Below are positions 17,676 to 26,451 of a stretch of DNA of 39,648 nt, piece by piece. The stretch's first letter is position 1. Each line of letters begins with the position of its first letter. Origin of the DNA: an uncultured Nitrospira sp. Lineage in GTDB: Bacteria; Nitrospirota; Nitrospiria; Nitrospirales; Nitrospiraceae. Under the pieces are notes generated by a model. It worked only from the letters and a program-made list of their open reading frames with translations. It was not told the origin of the DNA and did not search any database. The translations under genes and the position numbers were made by a program. The stretch spans positions 1-39,648 of the forward strand of contig CABVRS010000014.1 in assembly GCA_902500745.1 (NCBI GenBank). Direction: 5' to 3'.

Positions 17676-19181
17676 TCATAGACGAACGGTGACAGCTTTC
17701 ACTTCAGTGTAGAGTTCCAGCGCATCATGGCCCATTTCACGGCCCCATCCGGATTGTTTATATCCGCCAAAAGGCAGCGCGGCATCAAAAATATTGTAAC
17801 AGTTAATCCACACCGATCCCGCTCGCAGCTGAGCAGCAATGCGGTGGGCTTTGCCGACATCTCGGGTCCAGACGGCAGCGGCGAGGCCGTAAATGGAGTC
17901 ATTGGCGACTGGCAGCACCTCATCGATGTCCTTGAATGGCACCGCACAAACCACTGGCCCGAAGATTTCCTCCTGCATGACCTTCATCTTTTCTGTGGTG
18001 TCGACCAGGACGGTCGGCTCCACGAAGTACCCTTTGCTGCCGAATTTCTTTCCGCCCACCACGGCCTTCGCGCCTTCCGAAAACCCGGACTCCAGATAGC
18101 TGAGCACTCGACGCTGCTGCTCATCTGATACGAGAGGCCCCATCTGGGTATCGAGACCCATACCAGGTCCCACCTTGATTTTCTTTGCATCCTCGGCCAC
18201 CCCCGCCACCACCTTATCGAAAATCCCCTTTTCCACGAAGAGGCGGGAGCCTGCACAGCAGCACTGCCCTTGGTTGAAAAAGATCGCACTGGATACACCG
18301 GGAATGCTGGCTTGAACATCGGCATCTTTGCAGACAATATTGGGCGACTTCCCCCCGAGCTCAAGCGACACTTTTTTGAGATTCCCGGCAGCGGCGCCAA
18401 GAATAAGCTTCCCGACCTCAGTGGAACCGGTAAAGGCGACCTTGTCGACATCAGGATGTGCTGCCAATGCTGCACCGGCGGTTTCTCCGTAGCCGGGGAC
18501 GATGTTAACTACTCCATCGGGGAAGCCCGCTTCGCAGATGAGCTCGCCAAGTCGCAATGCTGAGAGCGGTGTCTGCTCGGCGGGTTTCAATATGACGGTG
18601 CAGCCTGCCGCGAGGGCCGGGCCCAGCTTCCAGGCCCCCATGAGGAGTGGAAAGTTTCATGGGATGATCTGTGCAACCACACCCACGGGCTCGCGTAACG
18701 TGTAGGCGAGATACTGGGCGTCGGGCGTGTAGGGCACTGAGATGGGGATGGTGTTGCCTTCGATCTTGGTGGCCCAACCGGCCATGTACCGAAAGAGGTC
18801 GATGGCCAACGGCACGTCCGCTGCCCTGGCTACACCGACCGGTTTCCCGTTATCGAGCGACTCCAGTTGGGCAAATTCTTCGAGATGCGACTCAAGCAGG
18901 TCGGCGAGCTTCCAGATAAGCCGTCCACGTTCCGAGGCCTTGAGTTTACGCCACGGGCCATTCTCGAATGCCTTGTGGGCAGCGGAGACCGCTCGGTCCA
19001 CGTCCGGCTTCGTGCCCTCCGCAACATGAGCCAGCACATCGCCTGTCGCAGGATTGTACGTCGGGAAAGTCTTGTCGGAAGATGCCGCGACCCACTGGCC
19101 ACCAATCAACATCTTGCGAGGCGCGCCCACAAAGGTTCTCACTTGCTCATGCATTGGAGTTTCAATTGTAGAGGTCGTCAT
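17676..19181 (-). pseudogene. Aldehyde dehydrogenase interrupted by an in-frame TGA
   Basis: Read leftward from the ATG at 19181, the sequence encodes an NAD(P)-dependent aldehyde dehydrogenase in one continuous frame of 502 codons including the stop, except for a TGA at codon 175 (plus-strand 18657-18659). The flanking residues are [17 protein letters not shown], so the stop replaces the conserved tryptophan of the IPWNFP motif: a single TGG-to-TGA change. The rest is intact: cofactor loop TGSTEVGK, general base Glu274 in LELGGKSPN, and catalytic Cys308 in [11 protein letters not shown]. It resembles the ALDH1/2 and betaine-aldehyde groups. As it stands it would give a 174-residue fragment and perhaps a second product from the ATG at 18641. 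A sequencing error or readthrough are alternatives. Confidence 0.85.
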
Positions 19182-19393
19182 GGGATCCCTCCTTGGTGAG
19201 AATTCATGGAGCCATCTGTTCGGAATCGAAGAAGAGGAAACAACAGGATCTCATCATACATGAACAGATTATGGCAAGAGGAGGCATAATGATCCATCGG
19301 TTCAATCATTTTTTCAGCCTGTCATGGATGAGTCCAGTATCGTCATTCACTCGATGAAACGCTGCATGGGGCAAAGTCTGCTAGGATGCGGCG

Positions 19394-20662
19394 GTGAATC
19401 GCTATCCGCCTACCACGATTGAGCCGCGCCGAGCAGCAATGCTGTTCATTCTCGTCACTGTTTTGCTCGATATGTTGTCGTTCGGCATCATCATTCCGGT
19501 ATTGCCGAAACTCGTCGAGGAATTCTTCTCCGGCGATACGGCGCAGGCAGCAGTGCTCTATGGGTTGATGGGGACGGCCTGGGCCTTCATGCAGTTCTTC
19601 TGTTCGCCGATCCAGGGCGCGTTGTCTGATCGATTCGGCCGGCGGCCGGTCGTGCTGCTGTCTAATCTGGGCTTGGGTCTCGACTACATCGTCATGGCGC
19701 TCGCACCGAATGTCGCCTGGCTCGTGGCGGGACGTGTCATCTCCGGGATGGCCTCATCAAGTTTCAGCACTGCCGGCGCGTATATTAGCGACGTGACGCC
19801 GCCGGAGCAGCGAGCGGCGGCATTCGGCAAGATCGGCATGGTCTTCGGGCTCGGCTTCATTTTCGGTCCGGCCTTAGGTGGCTGGCTCGGCGCGATCGAT
19901 CCCAGACTGCCCTTCTGGGGCGCGGCAGGGCTCAGCCTCCTGAACGCCTGTTACGGGTTCTTCGTGCTTCCCGAATCCTTGCCGCCCGACAAACGGACCC
20001 CCTTCGCCTGGAGGCGGGCCAACCCGGTCGGTTCTCTCGTATTGCTGCGTTCCCACCATGAACTCCTCGGCCTCGCGTCCGTGGCGTTCTTTGGGTATCT
20101 CGCCCATGCCGTGCTTCCGAGTGTCTCGGTGCTGTATATGGGCTATCGCTACGGATGGGGACCGGCCAGCGTGGGGATGATGATGGCGGGCGTCGGACTG
20201 GCTGCGATGATCGTGCAAGGGGGATTGATCGGTCCGATCACCAATCGGCTTGGCGAACGGAAGACAGTGCTGATCGGCCTGCTCTGCGGATCGGTCGGTT
20301 TTTTCGTCTATGGTCTCGCGCCGGAAGGGTGGATCTTCTGCCTCGGCATTCCTGCGATGGCCTTTTGGGGACTGGTCGGCCCCGCGAATCAATCGCTCAT
20401 GACACGCCGCGTCAGCAGAGCAGAGCAGGGTCAGCTGCAGGGTGCCATCGCCAGTATCAATGGCGTGACCGGCCTCATCGGGCCGACCCTCTTCACACAG
20501 ACCTTCGCCTTCTTCATCCGGTCCAATTCCTCTCTTAATCTTCAGCCCTCACCCCTCGGCATTTCCCTGGATCTTCCCGGCGCACCGTTTATCCTCGCCT
20601 CGCTCATGCTCCTCAGCGCTGTCATAATCGCCTGGCGTACGACGAAGGCAGGTGGACCTTAG
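19394..20662 (+). CDS. TetA/TCR-type major facilitator superfamily transporter
   Basis: A 422-residue protein with about twelve membrane helices. The N-terminal DMLSFGIIIPVLPKLVEEF is typical of the TCR/Tet drug:proton antiporter group, and the loop 2-3 motif GALSDRFGRRPVVLLS matches the MFS signature GxLaDrxGrkxxl. Motif C in helix 5 is visible as GLGFIFGPALGG. Tet-family members export small hydrophobic compounds by proton antiport; the substrate here is unknown. It is divergent from the aldehyde dehydrogenase gene across a 212-bp gap in which I recognise no other gene. The GTG start at 19394 is the best available. Confidence 0.85.
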   Translation: MNRYPPTTIEPRRAAMLFILVTVLLDMLSFGIIIPVLPKLVEEFFSGDTAQAAVLYGLMGTAWAFMQFFCSPIQGALSDRFGRRPVVLLSNLGLGLDYIVMALAPNVAWLVAGRVISGMASSSFSTAGAYISDVTPPEQRAAAFGKIGMVFGLGFIFGPALGGWLGAIDPRLPFWGAAGLSLLNACYGFFVLPESLPPDKRTPFAWRRANPVGSLVLLRSHHELLGLASVAFFGYLAHAVLPSVSVLYMGYRYGWGPASVGMMMAGVGLAAMIVQGGLIGPITNRLGERKTVLIGLLCGSVGFFVYGLAPEGWIFCLGIPAMAFWGLVGPANQSLMTRRVSRAEQGQLQGAIASINGVTGLIGPTLFTQTFAFFIRSNSSLNLQPSPLGISLDLPGAPFILASLMLLSAVIIAWRTTKAGGP

Positions 20663-20774
20663 AAGAAACGGTAATTGTTATCCTTGTAAAGGTGGGTTGG
20701 CTGCCATCGGCGGACACATCCACTTCATTGACAGCATATTGTTATTGGCGGTACGGTTGTAGTCATAGGAAGCT

Positions 20775-20978
20775 ATGGGGCGTAACAAAAAGTTACGAAT
20801 CCGCCTCGAAAGTCTGAGAGGGAGGATTACGGATCATCGGATCAAGATTGCCCTTGAGCTACAGGGTGTGCATCCTGATCGGAGGCTTATCAAGCACTGG
20901 GAAGTTGAGATCAGAGCATGGGACCAAACCGTTGCAAATCTCGAGCGACGGTTGAAAAAGGGGAAACGCCATGATTAA
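20775..20978 (+). CDS. Small basic protein of unknown function
   Basis: A 67-residue, highly charged, probably alpha-helical protein, rich in Arg and Lys at both ends. I do not recognise a family. An AGGAA ribosome-like site lies about 6 bp before the ATG. Its stop overlaps the start of the next gene by 8 bp, which supports both as a real two-gene unit. Confidence 0.55.
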   Translation: MGRNKKLRIRLESLRGRITDHRIKIALELQGVHPDRRLIKHWEVEIRAWDQTVANLERRLKKGKRHD

Positions 20979-21243
20979 GAAAACGAGGTCAGCTGCGTTC
21001 ACCGAGAAGCAGTCTTTCCTGACGCCTTCGAGCTCGTTGCTAAACAATCATTTCGATGAAATCATGGAGACATCGGAGGAGATCCTGGGTCTTGTAGCAC
21101 TCCTGAAAACCTTGTCGCCTACCGATTCAAAGCGTGATGAGTACGAAGGCCGACTCTACGGGGCGCTTACCCATCTCGATCACCATGTGAAACCCGCTAT
21201 TAAGGAGTGGGATCGTGTGGTGGATCGGATGCCGGAAGATTGA
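20971..21243 (+). CDS. Small protein of unknown function
   Basis: A 90-residue protein with predicted helical character (EEILGLVALLKTL and YEGRLYGALTHLDHHV). No family is recognised. It overlaps the preceding small gene by 8 bp, with the GGGGAAA stretch upstream inside that gene as a weak ribosome site. The region downstream (21244-21444) shows no further gene. Confidence 0.55.
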   Translation: MIKKTRSAAFTEKQSFLTPSSSLLNNHFDEIMETSEEILGLVALLKTLSPTDSKRDEYEGRLYGALTHLDHHVKPAIKEWDRVVDRMPED

Positions 21244-21444
21244 GAGATCTTCGGACAGAACCCCGTCCGCCAGGCTCTTCCTAACGACGTGGCCACCTCA
21301 TCAGACCGATTCCTCACTCAGCCCTCAGCGCTTGGGTCGAGTTTCCCTGTACACCGTTCAGTTGCGTATCTACTATTGATGAGAGTGGTATAGTTTCGTA
21401 TTCAATTCCTGTCAGCGGCCATGAGGTCCTACGCGAGGCGGTTG

Positions 21445-21879
21445 ATGAATGACCAGCTTGATCCCTCCGTGCATGAATGGACCAAGTATGAACGGCTGAT
21501 TCTCTTCGACGGGGTCTGCAACTGGTGCAATGCCTGGGTAAGTTTTGCGATTGCCCATGATCCAGCCGGGCAGTTCAAGTTTGGGACACTCCAGTCCGAA
21601 CCGGCGCAACGCATCCTCCGTGATCTCAGCTTATCCACGACTGACTATCAGACCTTCCTCTTGTTGGAAGGGGGCCATGTCTATATCAAGTCCACTGCGG
21701 TGTTAAAGGTGATCCGACAGCTCTCCCGATGGTGGCCCCTGTATTACGTCTGTGTGTTGGTGCCGGCTCCTCTCCGCGATGTGGTTTATGATTTTGTGGC
21801 ACGTCACCGGTATCAATGGATGGGCCGAACGGCTACTTGTCGAGTCCCGACTCAAGAGGAACGTGACCGATTTGTCTGA
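21445..21879 (+). CDS. DCC-family thiol-disulfide oxidoreductase (DUF393)
   Basis: A 144-residue protein with the family's defining motif FDGVCNWCNAWV near the N-terminus (Cys25 and Cys28), followed by a FGTLQSEPAQRILRD segment and a C-terminal RTATCRVPT, all typical of DCC proteins. The family is thioredoxin-like and is presumed to exchange disulfides; no substrate is known. The ATG at 21445 is preferred over that at 21421 because a GAGGCGG site precedes it at good spacing. Confidence 0.88.
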   Translation: MNDQLDPSVHEWTKYERLILFDGVCNWCNAWVSFAIAHDPAGQFKFGTLQSEPAQRILRDLSLSTTDYQTFLLLEGGHVYIKSTAVLKVIRQLSRWWPLYYVCVLVPAPLRDVVYDFVARHRYQWMGRTATCRVPTQEERDRFV

Positions 21880-22343
21880 TCATGACGAGCGGTATGCCGA
21901 GGGAGTAGGGGTGGAATGCGCCCGCCAATTAGAAAGACTTCCGACCCCTTAATATCCGATATCTGACTGAAATTTGTTTTCGCTTATCGACATGCGGACT
22001 CGGTTTGGTGCGACAGTTCGTCTAATCATCAAAGTTCGCCCGGCGGCGTGAGTCGGCTCTTGCGGGAAATAAGTCAATACTCAGGCCAGACCCTATCGGA
22101 TAGGCCGGAGAACAGCCGAACTTTGGCTGGAGTTGGCTGAAATGGAGTGGGATGAGGTGGGCTTGAGCACAAAATGAGCCAGTTGTGATGCTTCTTGATT
22201 CACTCCACTGATCAGTGAGGCAAGGTTCGTTGCAGCGCAGGGTTGGGCAGTATTGTCATACTCCGTCTCCGTTATCCGACCAATTACAGCATGCTCGATG
22301 AGGCCGAGCCGTGGGTAGTAAGGGGAGTGGTATCAGGGTGATG
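21880..22343. other. Gene-free interval
   Basis: This 464-bp stretch holds no convincing open frame, tRNA or promoter. A short self-complementary stretch, CAGCC...GGCTG, near 22115-22131 is the only structure noticed. It separates the DCC-family gene from the convergently transcribed Sel1-repeat gene. Confidence 0.5.
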
Positions 22344-23402
22344 TTACAAACCCTTCGCATAATAGTCTGGGACAGGGGCGTTGCTTCCTTGTGCAGCTTG
22401 CAGGAGGTTCTGATACGAAGTGGTGAAGATAGCCGCCCAGTGGTTTGTTGCTAGGTTGTGTCGGATCGCTGCTGCCTTGTCGTAGTTCGAGCTAAGGGCC
22501 GACACCTTCTTCCCGGCCTCATCGGTCCAGAGTTGTGGCTTCCATAACTCAAGGCCGTATCTCTGAAGAAGAATTCCAACAGTCGCTGCGCGTAAACGTT
22601 CTTTGTTGGGCGGCAGGTCTTTGCTCGCGACGGCCCCGGCAGAGCATTGGAGTAAGGAGCCGAGTTGTTGTGCTGCAAGCGAAGGACTATGTGTGGTGAT
22701 GGCCGTGTCTCCGCAAGCATGATCAATTGAAACGTTGGTAAAGAGGCTCAATGCTGCTTGCGTGTTGCCGTCCAACACATGGGGCAAGAGCCGTCGCCAT
22801 GTATCAACCGAAATGACGTACGGCATGTCCGAGTCTTTGAGAGCCTGACCGTCGCGTTCATGCAGATCCAGTACAGTTTGTGCGGCAGGAAGACCAGCCT
22901 TGGCAGCGGCGCGAACCCAACGCAACCCTTCTTCCCTGTCCTCAGGCACACCCTCGCCTCTCATGTGCATCGATCCTACGCGCATCATTCCTGTGGCAAT
23001 CCCTCGAGTGGCCGCTTCATGAAACCACAAAAACGCCTGGCTGAATTTGCCTTGCTTGTAGTGGTAGATGCCAACATTGTAGATAGATTCCGAATCGCCA
23101 GCCTGAACCGCCTTGGTCCACCATTTGACGGCCTCCTCCCAATCTTCAGTCACTCCGAGACCGTTGCTGTATAACGCACCCAAGTCGCTCATCGCCTTGC
23201 GGTGTCCAAGTTCGGCGGCTTTCTTCCACATGTGAGCAGCCTCTTCATATCGACCAGTATTGGCGAGCAACACCGCGTCGCGGTAGATTGCCTCCGGATC
23301 CTTCTTTGAACTCGCTGAGCAGCCGGAAACAACCAGAATACCAAGGACAACGATTGAGCAAAGCCCGCCAGTGAATATTCTCATAGGGAACATGCTAGCC
23401 AT
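22344..23402 (-). CDS. Sel1-repeat lipoprotein
   Basis: A 352-residue secreted lipoprotein. The signal sequence ends in the lipobox LVVSGC with the acylated cysteine at residue 28. Four to five Sel1-like/TPR repeats follow between about residues 38 and 185, each with the pattern A...LG....A...LG.LY..G.GV..D..EA..W..KA. The last 150 residues are not repeats and are unassigned. Sel1 proteins are protein-interaction scaffolds. The ATG at 23402 is chosen because AGGGAGA lies about 8 bp upstream; the frame extends 14 codons further without a ribosome site. Confidence 0.85.
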   Translation of the reverse strand: MASMFPMRIFTGGLCSIVVLGILVVSGCSASSKKDPEAIYRDAVLLANTGRYEEAAHMWKKAAELGHRKAMSDLGALYSNGLGVTEDWEEAVKWWTKAVQAGDSESIYNVGIYHYKQGKFSQAFLWFHEAATRGIATGMMRVGSMHMRGEGVPEDREEGLRWVRAAAKAGLPAAQTVLDLHERDGQALKDSDMPYVISVDTWRRLLPHVLDGNTQAALSLFTNVSIDHACGDTAITTHSPSLAAQQLGSLLQCSAGAVASKDLPPNKERLRAATVGILLQRYGLELWKPQLWTDEAGKKVSALSSNYDKAAAIRHNLATNHWAAIFTTSYQNLLQAAQGSNAPVPDYYAKGL

Positions 23403-23687
23403 AAACCGAATCTCCCTAACGCTCAGTGTAAGAGGTGGTGCCAAGCGCCGTTCCCTACATACTGTAGTCAGGCATGCAAGGGCTCGCCGGATTCATCGAA
23501 CAACGATCCTAATAGCACGGCTATTACCACGATAGATGATGTGATAGCAGTAGCCCCTGACTGCGGCTCCCGCCGTGCGTGGCAAACTCACACCCTGGTT
23601 AGTTCGTCAGGCGACAAGGAATGTAGAATGTCCCTGTCTCGTTCCGCATTACTCTCCGCCATTGCGGACATACAGGCAGGACATTCC

Positions 23688-24065
23688 CTAAACCTCAAAG
23701 ACCCTATCGCCATCCCAGATTCGATACGACTCTTCTTTCTGGTTACCGACTGGGATAGTGACGATTTCTCCGTTCGAGAACTCCAATTTGAGGCTTCCAT
23801 CTGGCATTCCGGCAGCACGAATGACAGTCTTGCGAAGCAATAGGAGCAGACTACAAGAGTCATTCAACGGCCTATTGCAATCCCATTCGATTACGTCATG
23901 CTTCGCATGATGAATCACTTTGAAGTGGACACATATTCCAGTTCCTTTGAGATTCGAGAGTGGGGCATTAAATTGAAGGTGAAGCTGGTTACGTTCAAAG
24001 CAAATGCTATCTAAATCCCTTCCGTTCAAGAACGATAAGTCTGTATGATTTGACGCGCAGTGCAT
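23688..24065 (-). CDS. Candidate immunity protein, paralogue of its upstream neighbour
   Basis: A 125-residue soluble protein. It shares the layout of the next gene upstream: DLSFLNGRDLDSICF against DLTFLRGMELAKVCV, a central CS(L/V)LLLL core, then G(S/T)L(K/E)(L/I)EFSNG and E(S/A)Y(R/H)IW near the end. The two are clearly paralogous. GGAGAGG lies about 5 bp before the ATG. Small paired paralogues directly behind a toxin C-terminus are typical of immunity genes in polymorphic-toxin loci. I do not know a specific immunity family for it. Base composition is AT-richer than that of the core genes. Confidence 0.55.
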   Translation of the reverse strand: MHCASNHTDLSFLNGRDLDSICFERNQLHLQFNAPLSNLKGTGICVHFKVIHHAKHDVIEWDCNRPLNDSCSLLLLLRKTVIRAAGMPDGSLKLEFSNGEIVTIPVGNQKEESYRIWDGDRVFEV

Positions 24066-24084
24066 GCCACCTCTCCAGTGCTAA

Positions 24085-24471
24085 TCAAACGACAATAAGT
24101 GGGTCGTTTCCATGCCAGATGTGGTAGGCCTCGTACATTGTGGTTTCATCAAGGAAGGTCAGCGAGTCCCCATTGCTAAACTCGATCTCTAAGGTGCCGT
24201 CAGATTCTCCTTTGACGCCCACAACGAATGCTCCTATGAGTAACAGCACGCTGCATGAGGCAGATATAGGCATATGTCTCTCAAAACTCCATTCATCTTC
24301 CTCGCCGTTGTGGCGATGCGTGTAGCCTATCTCGGCAGAGATGCCCGTATCCGAGTTTGTAGTTCCTAGTTGGCGAAAATGGAACTGTACTTGTACTGGT
24401 GATACACACACCTTTGCGAGTTCCATCCCGCGCAAAAATGTCAAATCAATATCTGGTGATAATCCATACAT
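24085..24471 (-). CDS. Candidate immunity protein directly downstream of toxin fragment
   Basis: A 128-residue soluble protein starting 14 bp after the stop of the toxin-like fragment on the same strand. It is paralogous to the following gene (shared DLTFLRG-like start, CSVLLLI core, LEIEFSNGDSLTF, EAYHIWHG end). Its position fits an immunity protein neutralising the toxin C-terminus. No known domain is recognised with confidence; the C-terminal W-containing strand recalls small immunity families such as DUF6188, which I cannot confirm. Confidence 0.55.
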   Translation of the reverse strand: MYGLSPDIDLTFLRGMELAKVCVSPVQVQFHFRQLGTTNSDTGISAEIGYTHRHNGEEDEWSFERHMPISASCSVLLLIGAFVVGVKGESDGTLEIEFSNGDSLTFLDETTMYEAYHIWHGNDPLIVV

Positions 24472-24485
24472 GAGTTTTCTTTTCT

Positions 24486-24725
24486 TTATTTCAAGAAACC
24501 AGGGGGAAGGGGCACAAGATGATTTTCAGGCCCTATTCCCTGCTTCCCTGTGGAGGGATCTATAGGATTGCCTTTCGAATCGAATTGCCTCCAATACCCA
24601 TCCGGATATTCCGTGGTTGGTGGAAAGATCTGTATGGTGTTGGCATCGCCAATGGAACCTGGTGCCTGATGTACTGTTCCCCTTCCATTCTTACTTGAAA
24701 CACTCATATATCCTGGTGGTTTCAT
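24486..24725 (-). CDS. Orphan polymorphic-toxin C-terminal fragment
   Basis: A 79-residue frame that ends with PDGYWRQFDSKGNPIDPSTGK followed by HLVPLPPG. Endings of the form YWRxxxxxGxPIxPxTGKxG...H(V/I)PLP are common at the extreme C-terminus of Rhs- and CDI-type polymorphic toxins. No delivery domain (RHS repeats, haemagglutinin repeats) is present upstream; the frame stays open to 24974 but the extra residues look unrelated. It is best read as a displaced or decayed toxin tip kept with its immunity genes. The start at 24725 has a G-rich site upstream. Whether it is expressed or active is unknown. Confidence 0.5.
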   Translation of the reverse strand: MKPPGYMSVSSKNGRGTVHQAPGSIGDANTIQIFPPTTEYPDGYWRQFDSKGNPIDPSTGKQGIGPENHLVPLPPGFLK

Positions 24726-24974
24726 GCTGCCACCCCCCTTTCCAAATCCCTTGTTTTTAAGCCTAGCATAAAGCCTAAAACACGCTGGAGGGAATATTCG
24801 TATTCCACCTATGACATAGGAAGGATGACAGGGAAACTTGAGGGTGCTGGTTGAGAGAGATGAAGAGGATTGAAGGTCAAATTTATTTGTTCTTGGACCG
24901 GCTAAAGGATAAGACAAATTGTCTGAGAAATGGACAGGGAACTCGGAGACTTTCAGGAGAGGTTTCTTAACCAA

Positions 24975-25411
24975 GTGAAGCCGGATGCGTTGAAGGGCAA
25001 TATCAGGGAGATCTGTCGGCTGTAAAGCGGTCGTATAGCAGAGTTATTTTTCGCTCGGCCTTAGCCTCGCGAGAGAAGAATGGAGTCGGTTCTTGACTTT
25101 GTACTGCCTGCTCCCAAGGTGGCGAGGTTCATCGGCGTGCCGGAGAGGTGAGGTCAAGAAGACGGATATGGAGTCGCGTCTTGCAATCCAACATCCTCGT
25201 GCCTGTTAGGTAGAGCTAGAGTACATGAAATGGGGTCGGATCTTGTACTGTGCATGCTGAGAACGAGATCTGACGGCTGAAGAAGGATGGGTTGGGAATC
25301 AATAATAAAAAGCCGATTGCGCCACCTGTTGAGATAAAGTAGTCATCGCGACACCTTTCTTTGGTTCAACATCCTGGCCGAATGCATGATGAGCGCACGT
25401 GTCGGTTTCTG
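24975..25411. other. Gene-free interval with short degenerate repeats
   Basis: No convincing gene. Three short related stretches occur: TGGAGTCGGTTCTTG at 25081, TGGAGTCGCGTCTTG at 25169 and TGGGGTCGGATCTTG at 25231, the first and third followed by TACTG. Such GGGTCGGATCTTG-type sequences often flank small transposases, so this may be a scar of a lost element. Confidence 0.4.
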
Positions 25412-25810
25412 TTACTGATCTTCCGCCGCTCCTTGCCAGAGCATGTCGTACCCCAGCTCCTTGGTCTCGGAACACATAGTCGCCAGTTTTGCGAACTTCT
25501 TGTTGAAGGGGTCGTCCGCATGGGAGCGTTCGTGTGCATCAAACGAGCGCCAATAGGTGACGATCACATAGTGGTTGTCGGTAGTTCTGGATGCCGAGAG
25601 GGAACCCTCGTTCGAGACGAAGCCAGAGAACTTGAACACTTGTCTGGCGATGAAACCACCTTTCTCTCCGCCATAGGTTCCCTTGACCACGGTGCAGAGT
25701 TCTCCAACGGCCATCTCCACGTCCTCAAAGGTGACGCCGGGCTTGAGTGTGACGGTATTGAACAGCATTTTGGCTCCAAACGGGATGGTGATGGGTCCGA
25801 ACATGGGCAT
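25412..25810 (-). CDS. Antibiotic-biosynthesis-monooxygenase-like (ABM) domain protein
   Basis: A 132-residue soluble protein with the pattern of a dimeric alpha/beta-barrel (ABM/Dabb superfamily): an opening strand MLFNTVTLKPG, a helix FEDVEMAVGELCTVV, a strand near YVIVTYWRSFDAHERSHAD (the typical WxSxxAHxxH region), and a closing helix before the last strand. Members include heme-degrading and quinol monooxygenases as well as many uncharacterised proteins. The substrate is unknown. It is surrounded by non-coding sequence on both sides. Confidence 0.6.
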   Translation of the reverse strand: MPMFGPITIPFGAKMLFNTVTLKPGVTFEDVEMAVGELCTVVKGTYGGEKGGFIARQVFKFSGFVSNEGSLSASRTTDNHYVIVTYWRSFDAHERSHADDPFNKKFAKLATMCSETKELGYDMLWQGAAEDQ

Positions 25811-26184
25811 CCTCCTCTTTTATGCGTACTCGATAAGGAAACGCGAGGATAGATGCTACCAGCATTAACACTCGAGTATTCTTGTCAATGGTCGACTGTC
25901 TGTGACACTGCGTCGACAACAAAATCAGGGCAACTGTACGAACGCGCAACGGGTTGGGATGAGCGTGCCATCGTCTTTGGTTTCCCTGGTTCGACGTTCC
26001 ACTGCCTTGGCAAGCTTGGGGTCTGACATGACCGTTGACTTGTTTGCGGCTAGCTTTGCCATTGCTGGAGCACGAACAAGAATTAAAAGAGGTGCTGCAT
26101 TTCCCGCGCTTACACGTGGTTGCCCCAAGAGATCTATGACTGATTGGCTGTCTCAGTGGTCGTGTGTCAGGGCAACATTGCCGC
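25811..26184. other. Gene-free interval upstream of vapBC
   Basis: Open frames on both strands overlap here, but none resembles a protein I recognise and none has a good ribosome site. It contains the likely promoter regions of the ABM-like gene (leftward) and vapBC (rightward). Confidence 0.4.
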
Positions 26185-26212
26185 GCTTTACCTTGCTATG
26201 CTAAAGTAAAGC
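26185..26212 (+). promoter_or_regulatory. Inverted repeat overlapping the vapBC promoter (candidate autoregulatory operator)
   Basis: GCTTTAC (26185-26191) and GTAAAGC (26206-26212) form a perfect 7-bp inverted repeat with a 14-bp centre that contains a -10-like TATGCT (26197-26202). The vapB start is 21 bp downstream, with GGGAGG as ribosome site. VapB-type antitoxins usually bind such palindromes with their N-terminal domain to repress the operon. Confidence 0.55.
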
Positions 26213-26232
26213 CTATGTAAGGGAGGTGCGCC

Positions 26233-26451
26233 ATGGCTGTTCAGAAACTCAGCAGCAAGAATCAAATTGTCATCCCAAAGGAAGCTCGGCAAGCGATGGG
26301 CGTCAAGGGTGGCGATGAATTGCTGGTGGTTGTGAAGGATGACCTGACACTGATCATGCCGAAGCCTAAACGGTATGCCAAAGCCTTACAGGGACTTGCG
26401 AAGGGAACCTATCCCACAGGCTATCTGAAGCGAGAACGTCAGTCGTGGTAG
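26233..26451 (+). CDS. vapB: VapB-type antitoxin (AbrB/MazE/SpoVT fold)
   Basis: A 72-residue antitoxin. The swapped-hairpin DNA-binding domain is recognisable in residues 1-45 (KLSSKNQIVIPKEARQAMGVKGGDELLVVV). The tail (about 48-72) is basic and would bind the toxin. A GGGAGG ribosome site lies 6 bp before the ATG. It overlaps vapC by 7 bp and is preceded by an operator-like inverted repeat, so autoregulation is likely. Confidence 0.9.
   Translation: MAVQKLSSKNQIVIPKEARQAMGVKGGDELLVVVKDDLTLIMPKPKRYAKALQGLAKGTYPTGYLKRERQSW

Noticed and set aside
18657..18659. TGA read as selenocysteine in the aldehyde dehydrogenase
   Set aside because: The position is the structural Trp of IPWNFP, not a catalytic Cys, and no SECIS-like hairpin is apparent after it.
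25902..26204. 100-codon open frame before vapBC
   Set aside because: No ribosome site, low-complexity composition, overlaps an opposite-strand frame and the vapBC promoter.
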